From assembly GCF_003515775.1 (NCBI RefSeq), contig NZ_QWEI01000002.1:186001-250000 (forward strand): a stretch of DNA of 64,000 nucleotides. Direction: 5' to 3'. Every line of letters starts with the position of its first letter. Within the stretch, counting starts at the first letter, position 1. This stretch comes from Ureibacillus yapensis (GTDB lineage: Bacteria; Bacillota; Bacilli; Bacillales_A; Planococcaceae). This document shows, in pieces, positions 17,695 to 27,643 of the stretch. A program made the position numbers and the translations under genes. The notes below the pieces were generated by a model. That model worked only from the letters and a program-made list of their open reading frames with translations. It was not told where the DNA came from and searched no databases.

Positions 17695-18001
17695 TTTCCC
17701 TCAATCCTTTCATGAATAAATGTAAGGCTTTTACTCCGTTTCGATAAATTAACATACAGGATTTTTCTTGCGAAATTTATATCTATATACCCCATTTATA
17801 TAAAAATGTTCCTCTTTTCTGATAGTATTTTTGTAAAAAATGATGTAACCGTCATCAATATGAACAATATGTGAAATGTTCCACAAACCATTTTCTTTTC
17901 TACTTTTTGGGTGTACAATGGTCTCAAGTTGATATATAACATTCAGTGAAACAGTTAGAATTGTTATATAACAAGAAATTGTAAATGGAGGAGATCCTAA
18001 C
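17695..18001. promoter_or_regulatory. Leader region of the tandem MWVVT genes
   Basis: About 300 bases with no gene that I accept. An inverted pair ATATAAC at 17934-17940 and GTTATAT at 17963-17969 flanks a 22-base spacer just before the first small gene. It could be a regulatory dyad or an RNA hairpin. No clear promoter with correct spacing was found. Confidence 0.35.
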
Positions 18002-18124
18002 ATGTGGGTAGTCACTGTATTTGAAAAAAATACGTATCGTATGTTTGAATTTGAAAATGAAATGGAAGCACAGCAAGTCATCAAAGGATTAAAAGGCTCC
18101 ACCATTTTATCGTTTACGAAATAA
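18002..18124 (+). CDS. Small MWVVT-type protein, copy 1
   Basis: 40 residues starting MWVVTVFEKNTYRMFEFE, with GGAGGAGATCC before the ATG. A paralogue of the same design lies 85 bases downstream. Conserved positions between them are MWVVT-FE, R-FEFE, a central acidic helix with EA, and a final TFTN/SFTK-like strand. The pattern suggests a two-strand plus helix mini-domain. Function unknown. It is below the usual size cut for gene callers, but the ribosome site and paralogy support it. Confidence 0.75.
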   Translation: MWVVTVFEKNTYRMFEFENEMEAQQVIKGLKGSTILSFTK

Positions 18125-18209
18125 TCATCTTAATCCTTTGACCAAGAAACCAAGTTGAATGCAACCGTATTTGGGATAAATCTAACAAAATTTTAGGAGG
18201 CGACCCTAC

Positions 18210-18347
18210 ATGTGGGTAGTTACAATTTTTGAGGAAGACACACACCGTATATTTGAATTTGAAACAAAAGAAGAAGCACTAGCTATAATAGAAACAATTG
18301 AAAATCCAGCAATTCTAACTTTCACAAACTTAACTTTAGTAGCTTAA
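18210..18347 (+). CDS. Small MWVVT-type protein, copy 2
   Basis: 45 residues starting MWVVTIFEEDTHRIFEFE, with TTAGGAGG upstream of the ATG. It aligns end to end with the protein at 18002-18124, with nearly identical leaders (GGAGGCGACCCTAC versus GGAGGAGATCCTAAC), so it arose by tandem duplication. A terminator follows at once, closing a two-gene unit. Function unknown. Confidence 0.75.
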   Translation: MWVVTIFEEDTHRIFEFETKEEALAIIETIENPAILTFTNLTLVA

Positions 18348-18354
18348 TTATCTA

Positions 18355-18386
18355 AGAGGACATCTGATTGAAAGATGCCCTCTTTT
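18355..18386 (+). terminator. Rho-independent terminator of the MWVVT pair
   Basis: Stem AGAGGACATCT / AGATGCCCTCT with one A-C mismatch, then a run of T. Confidence 0.8.
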
Positions 18387-18582
18387 TAGTTTACACGCTA
18401 ATATAATTGCTATTGCCGCGTTACGTATCTATTAACAGTAGGAAGACGGGTGTGCTCGCTACTTTTCCCTACCCTCTTTGAAAAAGCGCCCCACCCTTTC
18501 TCGCTTTCTCCTCCAACCGTTGCCATCTATTGATTACTTATCCATTATTTATGTTAAATTTTCGAACATTCGAATAATAACG

Positions 18583-18611
18583 TTGACTTTTTTAATGATT
18601 TATTGCATATT
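18583..18611 (+). promoter_or_regulatory. Probable SigA promoter of the proBA T-box transcript
   Basis: A -35 TTGACT at 18583 and a -10 CATATT at 18606 with 17-base spacing, about 20 bases before the T-box. Confidence 0.5.
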
Positions 18612-18629
18612 TATTTCAATATGTATCGG

Positions 18630-18868
18630 CTTAACGAAGACTAGTAGGTAAATCCCTGTTGGAAAGAGAGCGATGTTCACTGGCTGAAAGACATCGTACA
18701 AAAAGGCTTATCGAACCTGCTTCGCCAGCTTCTAGCAAAACTAGACGCGACACTCGGCGTTATGAGGACAAGCGGGAATGGCAAATCGCATTCCAAACTA
18801 GGTGGTACCGCGGAAATGACAGTCTTTTTCGCCCTAATATACAGGGTGAGAAAGGCTTTTTTTATTTT
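18630..18868 (+). promoter_or_regulatory. T-box leader (proline-specific) of proBA
   Basis: It contains the T-box core AGGTGGTACCGCGG at about 18800-18813. A specifier-type sequence GAACCTGC places CCT (Pro) at 18716-18718. A terminator hairpin (AGTCTTTTTCGCCCT / AGGGTGAGAAAGGCT) with a T-run precedes proB. Uncharged tRNA-Pro would stabilise the antiterminator and allow proline synthesis. Confidence 0.92.
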
Positions 18869-18921
18869 TAACTAAAGAACTTATTTTACTTTGATTATCC
18901 ATCATTATAGGAGGGCTTGGT

Positions 18922-20010
18922 GTGGAGAAGAAACGAATTGTAGTGAAAATTGGCAGCAGCTCCCTTACAAATGCTAAGGGAGAAATCGATCAAATTAAAC
19001 TTAAAGACCATATTTCTGCTTTGGCTGCATTAAAAAAAGAAGGACATGATGTATTGCTTGTATCATCCGGCGCTGTGGCAGCGGGATTCAGAACATTGGG
19101 CTACCCTTCCCGCCCCATTACGTTAAAGGGCAAGCAAGCTGCAGCGGCAGTCGGCCAAAGTCTATTAATCCAATATTATACGGAGCTCTTTCAAGCACAC
19201 GAGCTTTCCGTTGCGCAGGTTCTTCTTACACGGACTGACTTCTCCAAGAAAGATCGCTATAAGAATGCCTATGCAACATTCACGGAACTGCTTGCTAGAA
19301 ATATACTTCCAATCATCAACGAAAATGACACAGTTTCAGTTGCCGAGCTTACTTTCGGAGATAATGATATGTTATCTGCCCTAGTTAGCGGGCTCGTTCA
19401 TGCTGATTATCTCGTAATTCTAACAGATGTCAATGGGCTATATGACGATCATCCAAAAAATCCCGGGGCAACACGGATTGATCACTTATCTGACATTACT
19501 GATGAAATGCTGTCTTACACCTCTGGGCCAGGTTCCAAGGTCGGAACGGGAGGTATGGAATCCAAATTATTGGCAGCACGAAAAGCTATTTCCTCCGGAG
19601 TTAAAGTGTTTATTGGGACAGGAACGGGTCCATCAAAAATAATCGATATTTTAAACGGCAACGGAGACGGGACTTATATTGGAAACGCTGAACACAATGT
19701 TGTCCCAAACCTGAAACAATGGATTTCCCTAACCGAAACAGCAGGGAAAGTTTTTATAGATAAAGGAGCGGAAGAAGCAATCCTTTTTAACGGCAAAAGC
19801 TTGCTGCCTGCAGGAATCTATAAAATTGAAGGCGAATTTTCCGTAGGAGATGTGGTGGAGGTTTATAGCCACAGTGAACTTCTTGGCCGTGGCGAAGTCA
19901 TGTATTCCAGCGAAGAATTAGCTCATGCTTTAGGAAAAAGAACGAATGAAATTTCGGCATCATCCGTCGAAGTCATTCATCGCAACAATTGGGTAAAAGT
20001 CAAAAAATAG
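18922..20010 (+). CDS. proB: Glutamate 5-kinase
   Basis: 362 residues; phosphorylates glutamate in the first step of proline synthesis. The amino-acid kinase domain starts [16 protein letters not shown] and has [10 protein letters not shown] near 47 and INENDTVSV near 132, followed by a C-terminal PUA domain (about 275-360). The GTG start has GGAGGG six bases upstream. proA follows after 10 bases. The T-box upstream couples the operon to tRNA-Pro charging. Confidence 0.95.
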   Translation: MEKKRIVVKIGSSSLTNAKGEIDQIKLKDHISALAALKKEGHDVLLVSSGAVAAGFRTLGYPSRPITLKGKQAAAAVGQSLLIQYYTELFQAHELSVAQVLLTRTDFSKKDRYKNAYATFTELLARNILPIINENDTVSVAELTFGDNDMLSALVSGLVHADYLVILTDVNGLYDDHPKNPGATRIDHLSDITDEMLSYTSGPGSKVGTGGMESKLLAARKAISSGVKVFIGTGTGPSKIIDILNGNGDGTYIGNAEHNVVPNLKQWISLTETAGKVFIDKGAEEAILFNGKSLLPAGIYKIEGEFSVGDVVEVYSHSELLGRGEVMYSSEELAHALGKRTNEISASSVEVIHRNNWVKVKK

Positions 20011-20020
20011 GAGGATTACC

Positions 20021-21286
20021 ATGAAGGACATTTTAGTAGAAAGTGAAGTTTTGCAAAAAGGGAAATTGGCAAAACAAGCAAGTTTTAACATGAATTTGAA
20101 AACAACAGCAGAGAAAAATGATGCCCTAAAGAAAATTTCGGAACAGCTGCTAATCGATCAGTCGGTGATTATTGCGGAAAATCAAAAAGATTTAGTAGCC
20201 GGTAAAGAAAAAGGTCTTACGGATTCTACTCTTGATCGAATCATGCTTGATGAAAAACGCATCAAAGCAATGGCTGAAGCAATACATCAATTAATCGACT
20301 TGGACGATCCTGTTGGTGAACTGCTGGAATCCACAACGAAAGAGAATGGCCTTCTTATCGAGAAACGCCGCGTACCAATCGGCGTCATCGGAATGATTTA
20401 TGAGGCGCGTCCGAACGTTACCATTGATGCGGCTACTCTGAGTCTAAAAACGGGCAATGCCGTAATCTTGCGCGGCAGTTCTTCTGCAAAGCATTCCAAT
20501 AAAGTGTTGGTTGACTCGATTCACCGCGCCTTGCAGCAAACGGAGCTTCCGCAAGAAGCAGTACAATTAATTGAAGATACAAGCCACGAAACTGCCAAGG
20601 AATTGTTTCATCTAAAACAATATTTGGATGTATTAATTCCTCGTGGAGGCAAGAAATTAATCGATTTGGTCGTAAATGAAGCGTCCGTTCCTGTTTTGGA
20701 AACAGGCGCTGGAAATTGCCATGTATTTGTTGATACGAATGCAAGATATGAAATGGCTTTAAACATAATTTTAAACGCAAAAACGCAGCGTCCTTCAGTT
20801 TGCAATGCTGCCGAAAGTTTACTTATTCAACGTGACTGGTTTAACGAACATGGCAAAAACTTATTAGTTGCCTTAACAGAAGCAGGCATAGCACTAAAAG
20901 GTGACGAACATGTATGCAAAGTCTCCCCTGCTGCTGCGCTTGCAAGTGAAGAGGACTATGCAGAAGAGTTTTTAAGTTTAACGCTTAGTGTAAAAGTGGT
21001 TGAAAACGTGTATGAAGCCATTGATCACATTAATCAATTCGGAACGCATCACTCTGAATCCATCGTGACGGAAGATTTGAATTCAGCGAAAATTTTCCAA
21101 ACATCTGTAGATGCAGCGGCAGTTTATCATAATGCTTCCACTCGTTTTACAGACGGTTTCGAGTATGGATACGGCGCCGAAATCGGAATTAGCACACAAA
21201 AGTTGCATGCACGAGGTCCAATGGGATTGCCGGCATTAACTTCAACAAAATACTTTATTTTTGGAAATGGCCAAATTAGAGAATAA
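20021..21286 (+). CDS. proA: Gamma-glutamyl phosphate reductase
   Basis: 421 residues, the full length of ProA. It reduces gamma-glutamyl phosphate to glutamate semialdehyde with NADPH. Motifs are [21 protein letters not shown] near 113 (split: [14 protein letters not shown]), ILRGSSSA near 142 and [11 protein letters not shown] near 255 with the catalytic cysteine. It is cotranscribed with proB, 10 bases downstream of it, and ends at a terminator. GGAGG precedes the start. Confidence 0.96.
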   Translation: MKDILVESEVLQKGKLAKQASFNMNLKTTAEKNDALKKISEQLLIDQSVIIAENQKDLVAGKEKGLTDSTLDRIMLDEKRIKAMAEAIHQLIDLDDPVGELLESTTKENGLLIEKRRVPIGVIGMIYEARPNVTIDAATLSLKTGNAVILRGSSSAKHSNKVLVDSIHRALQQTELPQEAVQLIEDTSHETAKELFHLKQYLDVLIPRGGKKLIDLVVNEASVPVLETGAGNCHVFVDTNARYEMALNIILNAKTQRPSVCNAAESLLIQRDWFNEHGKNLLVALTEAGIALKGDEHVCKVSPAAALASEEDYAEEFLSLTLSVKVVENVYEAIDHINQFGTHHSESIVTEDLNSAKIFQTSVDAAAVYHNASTRFTDGFEYGYGAEIGISTQKLHARGPMGLPALTSTKYFIFGNGQIRE

Positions 21287-21296
21287 TACAAAAAAA

Positions 21297-21335
21297 GGCA
21301 CTTTAAACGATTTGTGTTTAAGGTGCCGATTTTTT
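21297..21335 (+). terminator. Terminator of proBA
   Basis: Stem GGCACTTTAAAC / GTTTAAGGTGCC with one mismatch, T-run at 21329-21334. Confidence 0.88.
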
Positions 21336-21684
21336 ATTGATTTGTTTCAGTATATTTTATGTCAACGATTTCTTGTGTTTGATTATTAAAGGTAATGTCA
21401 ACATACACCCCGAATTCTCGCTGACCCTTTATCTTTAACCAGAGCTTGAATTTTTCTACCGAAGTGACTGCCCCTGATTCCCTTCCAATATGAAGATAAT
21501 CCACAACTTCCGCTGATGAATATTTTGCCTTCACCTTCTCAATGGCCACTTTACTCCATTTTGCATAATCGGGTACCGCTTCCTGAGCATTCGCCACCTC
21601 ATTGTTTGCGGGAACAGTCAATACTTTTCCAACTGCAATGGTACTTAAAATCACCAGCAAGGAAACCGCAATTTTGGTTTTCAT
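21334..21684 (-). CDS. DUF3889-type secreted small protein
   Basis: 116 residues with a signal peptide (MKTKIAVSLLVILSTIAVG) and a short mature domain with the pattern YAKWSKVAIEKVKAKY, then VVDYLHIGRE. This resembles YqzG-like DUF3889 proteins of Bacillus. Predicted to be exported. Function unknown. It converges with proA and shares the terminator region. Confidence 0.7.
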   Translation of the reverse strand: MKTKIAVSLLVILSTIAVGKVLTVPANNEVANAQEAVPDYAKWSKVAIEKVKAKYSSAEVVDYLHIGRESGAVTSVEKFKLWLKIKGQREFGVYVDITFNNQTQEIVDIKYTETNQ

Positions 21685-21764
21685 CCAATCTCAATCCTCC
21701 TTTTCATTAGTGTTTTCATAATGAAAAAGGATATTCATTATTATGAATAACAAACTTTTCAATA

Positions 21765-21799
21765 ACAAAAAAACCGCCTCGCGACCCCGAGAACGGTTT
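21765..21799 (-). terminator. Probable terminator downstream of argH
   Basis: Stem AAACCG / CGGTTT with inner CTCG / CGAG and a T-run on the minus strand. It lies about 150 bases after the argH stop; the intervening bases show no gene. Confidence 0.6.
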
Positions 21800-21948
21800 A
21801 TCTAACTTTATATGTTGACTCCCACTTTCAGAAAGTAAGCGTTACTTATAAAGTTTTCTTTTACTTATTTGCCCTCTGTCTCCTAAGTAAAAGTTCGCTG
21901 TCTATTGTGCATCCCTGTACAACATTAATAGAAGCTGATTATGGAGTA

Positions 21949-23319
21949 CTAGAGACAAGCTTTAGCTTTTTCCAGTTGCAAGCGGACTTGATCAAATCCT
22001 GTTCCGCCTAGAGAATGGCGACGTCGTACAGCAGCTTCAGGTGCTAAAACGTCAAATACATCCTCTTCGATTAAAACACTTTCTTTTTGCATTTCGGCAA
22101 GAGGCAAATCCAATAAATAAATCCCCTTTTGGATACAAGTAAATACAAGTTTACCCGTTACCTCGTGCGCTTCACGGAATGGCATCCCTTTTGTAGCCAA
22201 GTAATCTGCCAGTTCGGTTGCATTGGAGAAATCACTATGAACCGCTTGATGCAGCCTTTTTACATTAACAGTCATTGTACGAACCATACCTTCAAAGATT
22301 TTTAATGCACCTATGATCGTATGAACTGTATCAAACATTCCTTCTTTATCTTCCTGCATATCTTTGTTATAAGTTAAAGGCGTGCCTTTTAACACTGTCA
22401 ATAAGCCCATCAGGTTACCGTATACACGACCCGTCTTGCCTCGAATCAACTCCGCCATGTCCGGATTTTTCTTTTGAGGCATGATCGATGAACCTGTCGA
22501 GAAGGCATCATCCAATTCAATAAATTTGAATTCATCCGTAGACCAGATGATAATCTCTTCTGCAAAGCGCGATAAATGCGTCATAAGCAGAGAGGAATTC
22601 GAGAGGAACTCAACGATAAAGTCCCGGTCGCTCACGGCATCCATTGAATTTTCATAAACTTTGCTGAAACCCAGCAGCTCCGCAGATTTTTCACGGTCAA
22701 TCGGGAAAGTGGTTCCTGCCATTGCACCTGCACCTAATGGCAGAATGTCAATGCGTTTCATCGATTCATTGAAACGTTCTTTGTCACGCTCCAACATCCA
22801 GAAATATGCCATTAAATGATGTGCAAAGCTGATTGGCTGAGCTCGCTGCAAATGCGTATAGCCCGGTGCAATCGTTTCAACATGCTGCTCTGCCTTGTTT
22901 AAAATTGCTTTTTGGAAGGTTTCGATCAATTCAATCACTTCCACCACACGCTTTTTCAAAAACAGGTGAACATCCGTTGCCACTTGATCGTTTCGGCTTC
23001 TTCCTGTGTGCAGCTTACCGCCCACAGGACCAATTTTGTCCGTCAACATTTTTTCCAAATTCAAATGAATATCTTCATTTGCAACACTAAACTCGAGCTC
23101 TCCAGCCTCTGCGGATTTTTTCAGCTCTGCCAAGCCCCCGAGAATCTGTTCTACATCCTTAGAATCCAGAATTCCTTGGGCACCCAACATCGTTACGTGT
23201 GCAACACTTCCTTCGAGATCTTCCATTACTAACTGCTGGTCAAAGCCAATGGAAGCCCCAAATTCATCAACCCAGCTTTCAGCAGACTTTTGGAATCGTC
23301 CGCCCCATAATTTTGTCAT
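21949..23319 (-). CDS. argH: Argininosuccinate lyase
   Basis: 456 residues. It cleaves argininosuccinate to arginine and fumarate. The N-terminal KLWGGRFQ, the [13 protein letters not shown] motif near 110 and the signature [11 protein letters not shown] near 278 are present. The start is the ATG of MTKLWGG, with AGGTGG five bases upstream; the GTG nine bases earlier overlaps that site. It follows argG by 34 bases in one operon. Confidence 0.96.
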   Translation of the reverse strand: MTKLWGGRFQKSAESWVDEFGASIGFDQQLVMEDLEGSVAHVTMLGAQGILDSKDVEQILGGLAELKKSAEAGELEFSVANEDIHLNLEKMLTDKIGPVGGKLHTGRSRNDQVATDVHLFLKKRVVEVIELIETFQKAILNKAEQHVETIAPGYTHLQRAQPISFAHHLMAYFWMLERDKERFNESMKRIDILPLGAGAMAGTTFPIDREKSAELLGFSKVYENSMDAVSDRDFIVEFLSNSSLLMTHLSRFAEEIIIWSTDEFKFIELDDAFSTGSSIMPQKKNPDMAELIRGKTGRVYGNLMGLLTVLKGTPLTYNKDMQEDKEGMFDTVHTIIGALKIFEGMVRTMTVNVKRLHQAVHSDFSNATELADYLATKGMPFREAHEVTGKLVFTCIQKGIYLLDLPLAEMQKESVLIEEDVFDVLAPEAAVRRRHSLGGTGFDQVRLQLEKAKACL

Positions 23320-23353
23320 GCAAACCACCTACTTTTATCAAGCTGCTATGCCC

Positions 23354-24568
23354 TTACTTTTTTGCCAATGCTTCTTTTTGTTTGTTTACTTCCGAAGCAA
23401 CAACCGTCGGAAGACCCCATAATTCGATAAATCCTACAGCTGATGCATGGTTGAATTGGTCGGCTTTTGAATAAGTTGCAAGTTCTTCACTATATAAAGA
23501 ATTTGGCGATTTGCGCCCCTCAACAATGGCATGGCCTTTGAATAATTTTACGCGAACCGTTCCGTTTACATATTTTTGCGTTTCTTTCAAGAATCCTTCT
23601 AATGCAACGCGAATCGGGTTGAACCATAAACCATCATAAATAATTTCAGAAAGTTTTTGCTCAATAATCGGTTTGAAGTGAGCCAATTCTTTTACAAGCG
23701 TAATATCTTCCAATTCTTTGTGTGCTGTTAAAAGAACTTTCGCACCAGGAATTTCATAAACTTCACGGGATTTGATTCCGACTAAACGGTTTTCAACGTG
23801 GTCAATACGTCCTATTCCGTGAGCGCCGGCAATTTTATTTAATTCTTGAATTAAATCTGCCAATTTCATCTCTAGGCCATTTAACGAAACCGGCTTTCCT
23901 TGAACGAATTCAATTTCAATATATTCGGCAGTGTCCGGTGCATTTTCAACGGAAACCGTTAAACCATATGCTTCTTCCGGTGGTGCTACCCATGGATCTT
24001 CCATTACGCCTGCTTCGTTTGCGCGTCCCCAAAGGTTTTGGTCGATCGAGAATGGAGAATCGATTGTAGCCGGAACAGGTACACCATGTTTTTGCGCATA
24101 CTCAATTTCTTCATCACGGCTCCAACCCCATTCACGAACGGGAGCAAGCACTTCCAAATCAGGATTCAATGCCTTGATTGATACTTCAAAGCGAACCTGG
24201 TCATTTCCTTTTCCGGTACAGCCATGAGCAACTGCATCGGCATTTGTTTGATTTGCGATTTCAACCAATTTTTTCGAGATTAATGGACGAGAAAGCGCTG
24301 ATACTAGCGGATACTTTTGTTCATACCAAGTGTGTCCTTGTAAAGAAATTAAAGCATAATCTTCAGCGAACTCATCTTTTGCATCTACCATGTATGATTC
24401 AATTGCCCCAACTTGCAAGGCTTTATTTTTGATAAATTCAAGATCTTTTCCTTCTCCAACATCCAGGCAAACCGCGATTACATCCCAGCCTTGTTCCTTT
24501 AACCATGGAATTGCAACAGATGTATCAAGACCACCTGAATAAGCTAATACTACTTTTTTATTTGCCAT
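23354..24568 (-). CDS. argG: Argininosuccinate synthase
   Basis: 404 residues. It joins citrulline and aspartate with ATP. The PP-loop [14 protein letters not shown] is near residue 7, and [17 protein letters not shown] near 113. It is the first gene of the argGH operon, with a promoter and two ARG-like boxes upstream that fit AhrC/ArgR repression by arginine. Confidence 0.97.
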   Translation of the reverse strand: MANKKVVLAYSGGLDTSVAIPWLKEQGWDVIAVCLDVGEGKDLEFIKNKALQVGAIESYMVDAKDEFAEDYALISLQGHTWYEQKYPLVSALSRPLISKKLVEIANQTNADAVAHGCTGKGNDQVRFEVSIKALNPDLEVLAPVREWGWSRDEEIEYAQKHGVPVPATIDSPFSIDQNLWGRANEAGVMEDPWVAPPEEAYGLTVSVENAPDTAEYIEIEFVQGKPVSLNGLEMKLADLIQELNKIAGAHGIGRIDHVENRLVGIKSREVYEIPGAKVLLTAHKELEDITLVKELAHFKPIIEQKLSEIIYDGLWFNPIRVALEGFLKETQKYVNGTVRVKLFKGHAIVEGRKSPNSLYSEELATYSKADQFNHASAVGFIELWGLPTVVASEVNKQKEALAKK

Positions 24569-24592
24569 TGAAATAGCGCCTCCGATACCCTC

Positions 24593-24610
24593 TTTGTATT
24601 TTTATACATT
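24593..24610. promoter_or_regulatory. ARG-type box in the argG leader
   Basis: TGTATTTTTATACA, a dyad, on the argG leader side. On the argG strand it reads TGTATAAAAATACA, like AhrC/ArgR sites of Bacillus. Confidence 0.5.
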
Positions 24611-24631
24611 AAGATAATTGTTTATACACGA

Positions 24632-24676
24632 ATATTAACATGTTATAAAAATAAATACAAGTGCATTTTTATAAAA
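24632..24676 (-). promoter_or_regulatory. argG promoter with adjacent ARG-like box
   Basis: On the minus strand TTGTAT (24655-24660) and TAATAT (24632-24637) are 17 bases apart. A second AT-rich ARG-like motif TTTTATAAAAATGCAC lies at 24661-24676, touching the -35. Two ARG boxes around a promoter are typical of ArgR/AhrC control. Confidence 0.55.
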
Positions 24677-24799
24677 TTTTAGATTTTTAAAACTAATTTA
24701 ACACTTCCTTTAAATTTTAGCTGGTGGGATATTTATTTGGCTGACGACCGGGCTTTCTTCGTTAGCTTGTCGCATTCCATACCCCTCCTTTACTCGATA

Positions 24800-24836
24800 A
24801 AAAATAAACTCCATTCAAATTGGCTGAATGGAGTTA
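24800..24836 (-). terminator. Terminator of the SDR gene
   Basis: Perfect stem AACTCCATTCA / TGAATGGAGTT at 24807-24835 with a T-rich tail on the minus strand. Confidence 0.85.
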
Positions 24837-24865
24837 AAGAAGCGTTCACTGCTTCGTATATTCAG

Positions 24866-25615
24866 TTATTTTTTATTAAAAAAGCCGCTTCCCAGCTTTT
24901 CAACGATTGTTGGCGCAACAGCATAAAGTTTGCTTGTCACGGACATTATTTTGGGTAAATTCACTTCCCGAACCGGGCGATCAATTGTTCTTACCACTTC
25001 AAATGCTACCTTTTCCGGTTTTAATAGGAAACGTTCAATTGCTTCCCGATAGGTATTTGTGGCATCGGCCTTTTGCAGAAAGGGCGTGTCGATTGGTCCG
25101 GGATAAATGGCCGTAACTTGTATATTATAAGGAGCAAGTTCCATTCTAAAGCCATTTGCAAAACCGGTAATTGCATGCTTGGATGCTGCGTAGACGCTTG
25201 CTTTTCTAGTGGCGACCTTTCCTGCTTGAGATCCAATAAATATAAACTGCCCCGATTGTCTGTTCATCATCTTGCTTGCCAATCTTTTCGATAAATAAAT
25301 GGGTGCTTTCACATTAACATTAATCATCGCCTCAATTTCATCATCCGATAAATCCACCGCGTTTTCAAAAATGCCAACCCCTGCATTCACTATTGCCACA
25401 TCTATTTCCGGAAGTTTGCCGCAAACCTTTTCGATATCTTGAATTTGAGACAAATCTGCCTGGAACACCTTTGCTCCAAGTCTTGATAATGTTGCCAGGG
25501 AAGACTCGTTTCTTCCTGTGGCATAAACAGTGTGCCCTTTTTGAATGCAAAGTTCTGTTATGATTCTTCCAATTCCACTGGTTGCCCCTGTGATAAAAAT
25601 TGTTTTTTTATTCAT
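24866..25615 (-). CDS. Short-chain dehydrogenase/reductase
   Basis: 249 residues. The cofactor motif FITGATSGIGR is near 7, NAG near 77, the catalytic Ser in FIGSQAG and the Tyr-Lys pair YAASK near 143-147. The start of the second strand, ATGRNESSL, has a basic residue favouring NADP. The C-terminal half resembles classical SDRs such as YqjQ. Substrate unknown. Transcribed alone, with its own terminator. Confidence 0.85.
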   Translation of the reverse strand: MNKKTIFITGATSGIGRIITELCIQKGHTVYATGRNESSLATLSRLGAKVFQADLSQIQDIEKVCGKLPEIDVAIVNAGVGIFENAVDLSDDEIEAMINVNVKAPIYLSKRLASKMMNRQSGQFIFIGSQAGKVATRKASVYAASKHAITGFANGFRMELAPYNIQVTAIYPGPIDTPFLQKADATNTYREAIERFLLKPEKVAFEVVRTIDRPVREVNLPKIMSVTSKLYAVAPTIVEKLGSGFFNKK

Positions 25616-25713
25616 AAAAATGCATATCCCTTTCCTTCTTCATACTATTAGAGGAAGTTTTCCTGATTTTTAAAGAACCATTTATCGGGTAAAAAAACAA
25701 AAAAATGATAAAG

Positions 25714-25746
25714 AAAATTGGCATACCGGTCAAAGCGGTATGCCAA
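25714..25746 (-). terminator. Terminator of nsrR
   Basis: Perfect 11-bp stem TTGGCATACCG / CGGTATGCCAA with TTTT on the minus strand. Confidence 0.85.
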
Positions 25747-25763
25747 AGACAAAACCAGGAACC

Positions 25764-26207
25764 TTAGACCTGCTCCATTCCAAGAAGTTGAAACATCTCT
25801 TCTTTGGAGATAAGGAAATCAGCCAAGGTATAGCGGTCGAGAACTTGTAAATAAGCCATTAATGCTTCATTTAGTGCATATTTTAATTGGCAAGCCGGCG
25901 ATAACTTGCATAGATTGTTTTCGGGACTAAAGCATTCAACCAGATGAAAATCCTCTTCTGTATGACGGACAACTTGTCCGATATTAATTTCTTCTGGTTT
26001 TACATTTAATCGAATTCCCCCGCTTCGGCCCCGAATCGTTTCGATTAAACCGAGCTGGCCCAAATCGTGGGTTACCTTCATCAAATGATTTTTTGAAATA
26101 CTATAATTTTCCGCAATTTCTTGTATGGTCGATAAACGATCACTTCCCTTTATGCCGAGATAGAGCAACACTCGCAGGGAATAGTCGGTATACAAAGTTA
26201 AGCGCAT
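25764..26207 (-). CDS. nsrR: NsrR, nitric-oxide-sensing Rrf2 repressor
   Basis: 147 residues. An Rrf2-type winged helix (about 1-70, with ENYSISKNHLMKVTHDL) is followed by three cysteines for an iron-sulfur cluster in ECFSPENNLCKLSPACQLK (Cys92, Cys100, Cys106 by eye). NsrR represses NO-detoxification genes until NO damages the cluster. It is divergent from hmp, and two NsrR-like dyads lie between them, so direct control of hmp is very likely. Confidence 0.92.
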   Translation of the reverse strand: MRLTLYTDYSLRVLLYLGIKGSDRLSTIQEIAENYSISKNHLMKVTHDLGQLGLIETIRGRSGGIRLNVKPEEINIGQVVRHTEEDFHLVECFSPENNLCKLSPACQLKYALNEALMAYLQVLDRYTLADFLISKEEMFQLLGMEQV

Positions 26208-26297
26208 TTATTAACACCACTCTTTCTCTAATTGGATTATAACATCTATGCGACCTATTTTTAAAAAGATTGCTGAAAGAAAGGAATCCGTTTAAAA

Positions 26298-26316
26298 GAT
26301 GTATCTTAAATACATC
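26298..26316. promoter_or_regulatory. NsrR operator 1
   Basis: GATGTATCTTAAATACATC is a 19-base dyad with perfect 7-base arms. It matches the Bacillus NsrR pattern ATRTATYTTAAATATAT closely. It lies between nsrR and hmp. Confidence 0.8.
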
Positions 26317-26337
26317 ATTTGTGTCAGATTTGTTAAA

Positions 26338-26381
26338 GATGTATTTCATATATTGCTTTTAATTTCCAATAGGCGTATTCT
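26338..26381 (+). promoter_or_regulatory. hmp promoter overlapped by NsrR operator 2
   Basis: A second NsrR-like site GATGTATTTCATATAT at 26338-26353 abuts a -35 TTGCTT (26353-26358). Spacer 17, -10 TATTCT (26376-26381). A repressor here would block RNA polymerase. Confidence 0.6.
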
Positions 26382-26412
26382 GACGATGTAAACATTGAGA
26401 GGACGTGATGAT

Positions 26413-27585
26413 ATGTTATCACAGCAAACAATTGACATTATTAAATCAACGGTACCAGTATTAGAACAACATGGAGTAACAATTACAAAAACTTTCTACA
26501 GCAATATGTTTCAAAAACATCCTGAACTTTTAAATTATTTTAACCGTGCCAACCAAGCGAGAGGCCGCCAACAAACAGCGTTGGCAAACACAGTTTTAGC
26601 AGCAGCGAAGTATATCGATAATTTGCAAGCGATTGTACCGGCTGTTATGCAAATCGCACACAAACACCGCGGCTTGGGAATTCTGCCGGAACATTATCCA
26701 ATCGTGGGTGAAAACTTATTAGGGGCTATTAAAGAAGTTCTTGGCGATGCAGCGACAGACGAAATTATCAATGCTTGGGCAGAAGCATTCGGCGTAATTG
26801 CCGACGTATTCATTTCAATTGAGGAAGATTTATATAAAGAAGCTGAAAAAGATGGTGGCTGGAGATTATTTAAACCATTAAAGGTAGCTAGAAAAGTGAA
26901 AGAAAACGACATGGTTACATCATTCTATTTAGTTCCTGAAGATGGAAGCACATTGCCTGATTTCAAAGCAGGTCAATATATTACACTTCGCGTGAAGGTT
27001 CCTGGCGACGAATATACATCAAACCGTCACTATACTTTATCTCAACCTTCTAATGCAAACGAGTTCCGTATTTCCGTAAAACGCGAAGATGCAGTTGACC
27101 CACAGGGAGTTGTTTCCAACTATTTGCATGAAGGAGTAAATGAAGGCGACCTTCTAGATGTAAGTGCACCAGCTGGATTGTTCACTTTGGAAGAAAACAG
27201 CAATCCTGTGTTATTTGTCAGTGGAGGAATTGGCGTAACACCATTAAATTCAATGCTGCAAGCAATGGAATTAGGACGTCCTGTTACGTTCATCCAATGT
27301 GCACGAAACGAAAAGGCAGTTGCTTTCAAAGAGCAAGTTTCCAAAAAAATTGATGAATTAAACGGTTCTTATCGAGTTTTATTCTCAGACGTGACTGGCT
27401 ACGTTACAAAAGAAGATTTAGCTCCGTTTGTGAAAGAAAATACGGAAGTTTACGTTTGTGGTCCAGCACCATTTATGCAAACGGTCATTTCCATCGCACA
27501 TGATCTAGACCTGCCAAGCGAAAACATTCATTTCGAATTCTTCGGTCCAGCAATGTCTTTGGAAGCAGCAGCAAGCGCAAACTAA
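26413..27585 (+). CDS. hmp: Flavohemoglobin (nitric oxide dioxygenase)
   Basis: 390 residues. The globin domain covers about 1-135 with the proximal His region [11 protein letters not shown]. The FAD domain has [10 protein letters not shown], and the NAD domain has [13 protein letters not shown] and YVCGPAPFM. The enzyme turns NO into nitrate. The ATG at 26413 has GAGG about ten bases upstream; the TTG at 26395 would put the ribosome site inside the gene. It is controlled by the divergent nsrR. Confidence 0.96.
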   Translation: MLSQQTIDIIKSTVPVLEQHGVTITKTFYSNMFQKHPELLNYFNRANQARGRQQTALANTVLAAAKYIDNLQAIVPAVMQIAHKHRGLGILPEHYPIVGENLLGAIKEVLGDAATDEIINAWAEAFGVIADVFISIEEDLYKEAEKDGGWRLFKPLKVARKVKENDMVTSFYLVPEDGSTLPDFKAGQYITLRVKVPGDEYTSNRHYTLSQPSNANEFRISVKREDAVDPQGVVSNYLHEGVNEGDLLDVSAPAGLFTLEENSNPVLFVSGGIGVTPLNSMLQAMELGRPVTFIQCARNEKAVAFKEQVSKKIDELNGSYRVLFSDVTGYVTKEDLAPFVKENTEVYVCGPAPFMQTVISIAHDLDLPSENIHFEFFGPAMSLEAAASAN

Positions 27586-27600
27586 TCGCACAAAAATAAA

Positions 27601-27636
27601 GGGCAACTAGAAGTACGTTTCTAGTTGCCCTCTTTT
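27601..27636. terminator. Bidirectional terminator after hmp
   Basis: Perfect 12-bp stem GGGCAACTAGAA / TTCTAGTTGCCC, T-run following. Confidence 0.9.
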
Positions 27637-27643
27637 GATTTGC

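Noticed and set aside
17749-18105. A 118-codon frame on the minus strand
   Set aside because: It overlaps the leader and most of the first MWVVT gene, has no ribosome site at its start, and its product has no recognisable pattern.
24737-24958. A 73-codon plus-strand frame
   Set aside because: It runs through the terminator of the SDR gene and into its coding region on the opposite strand.
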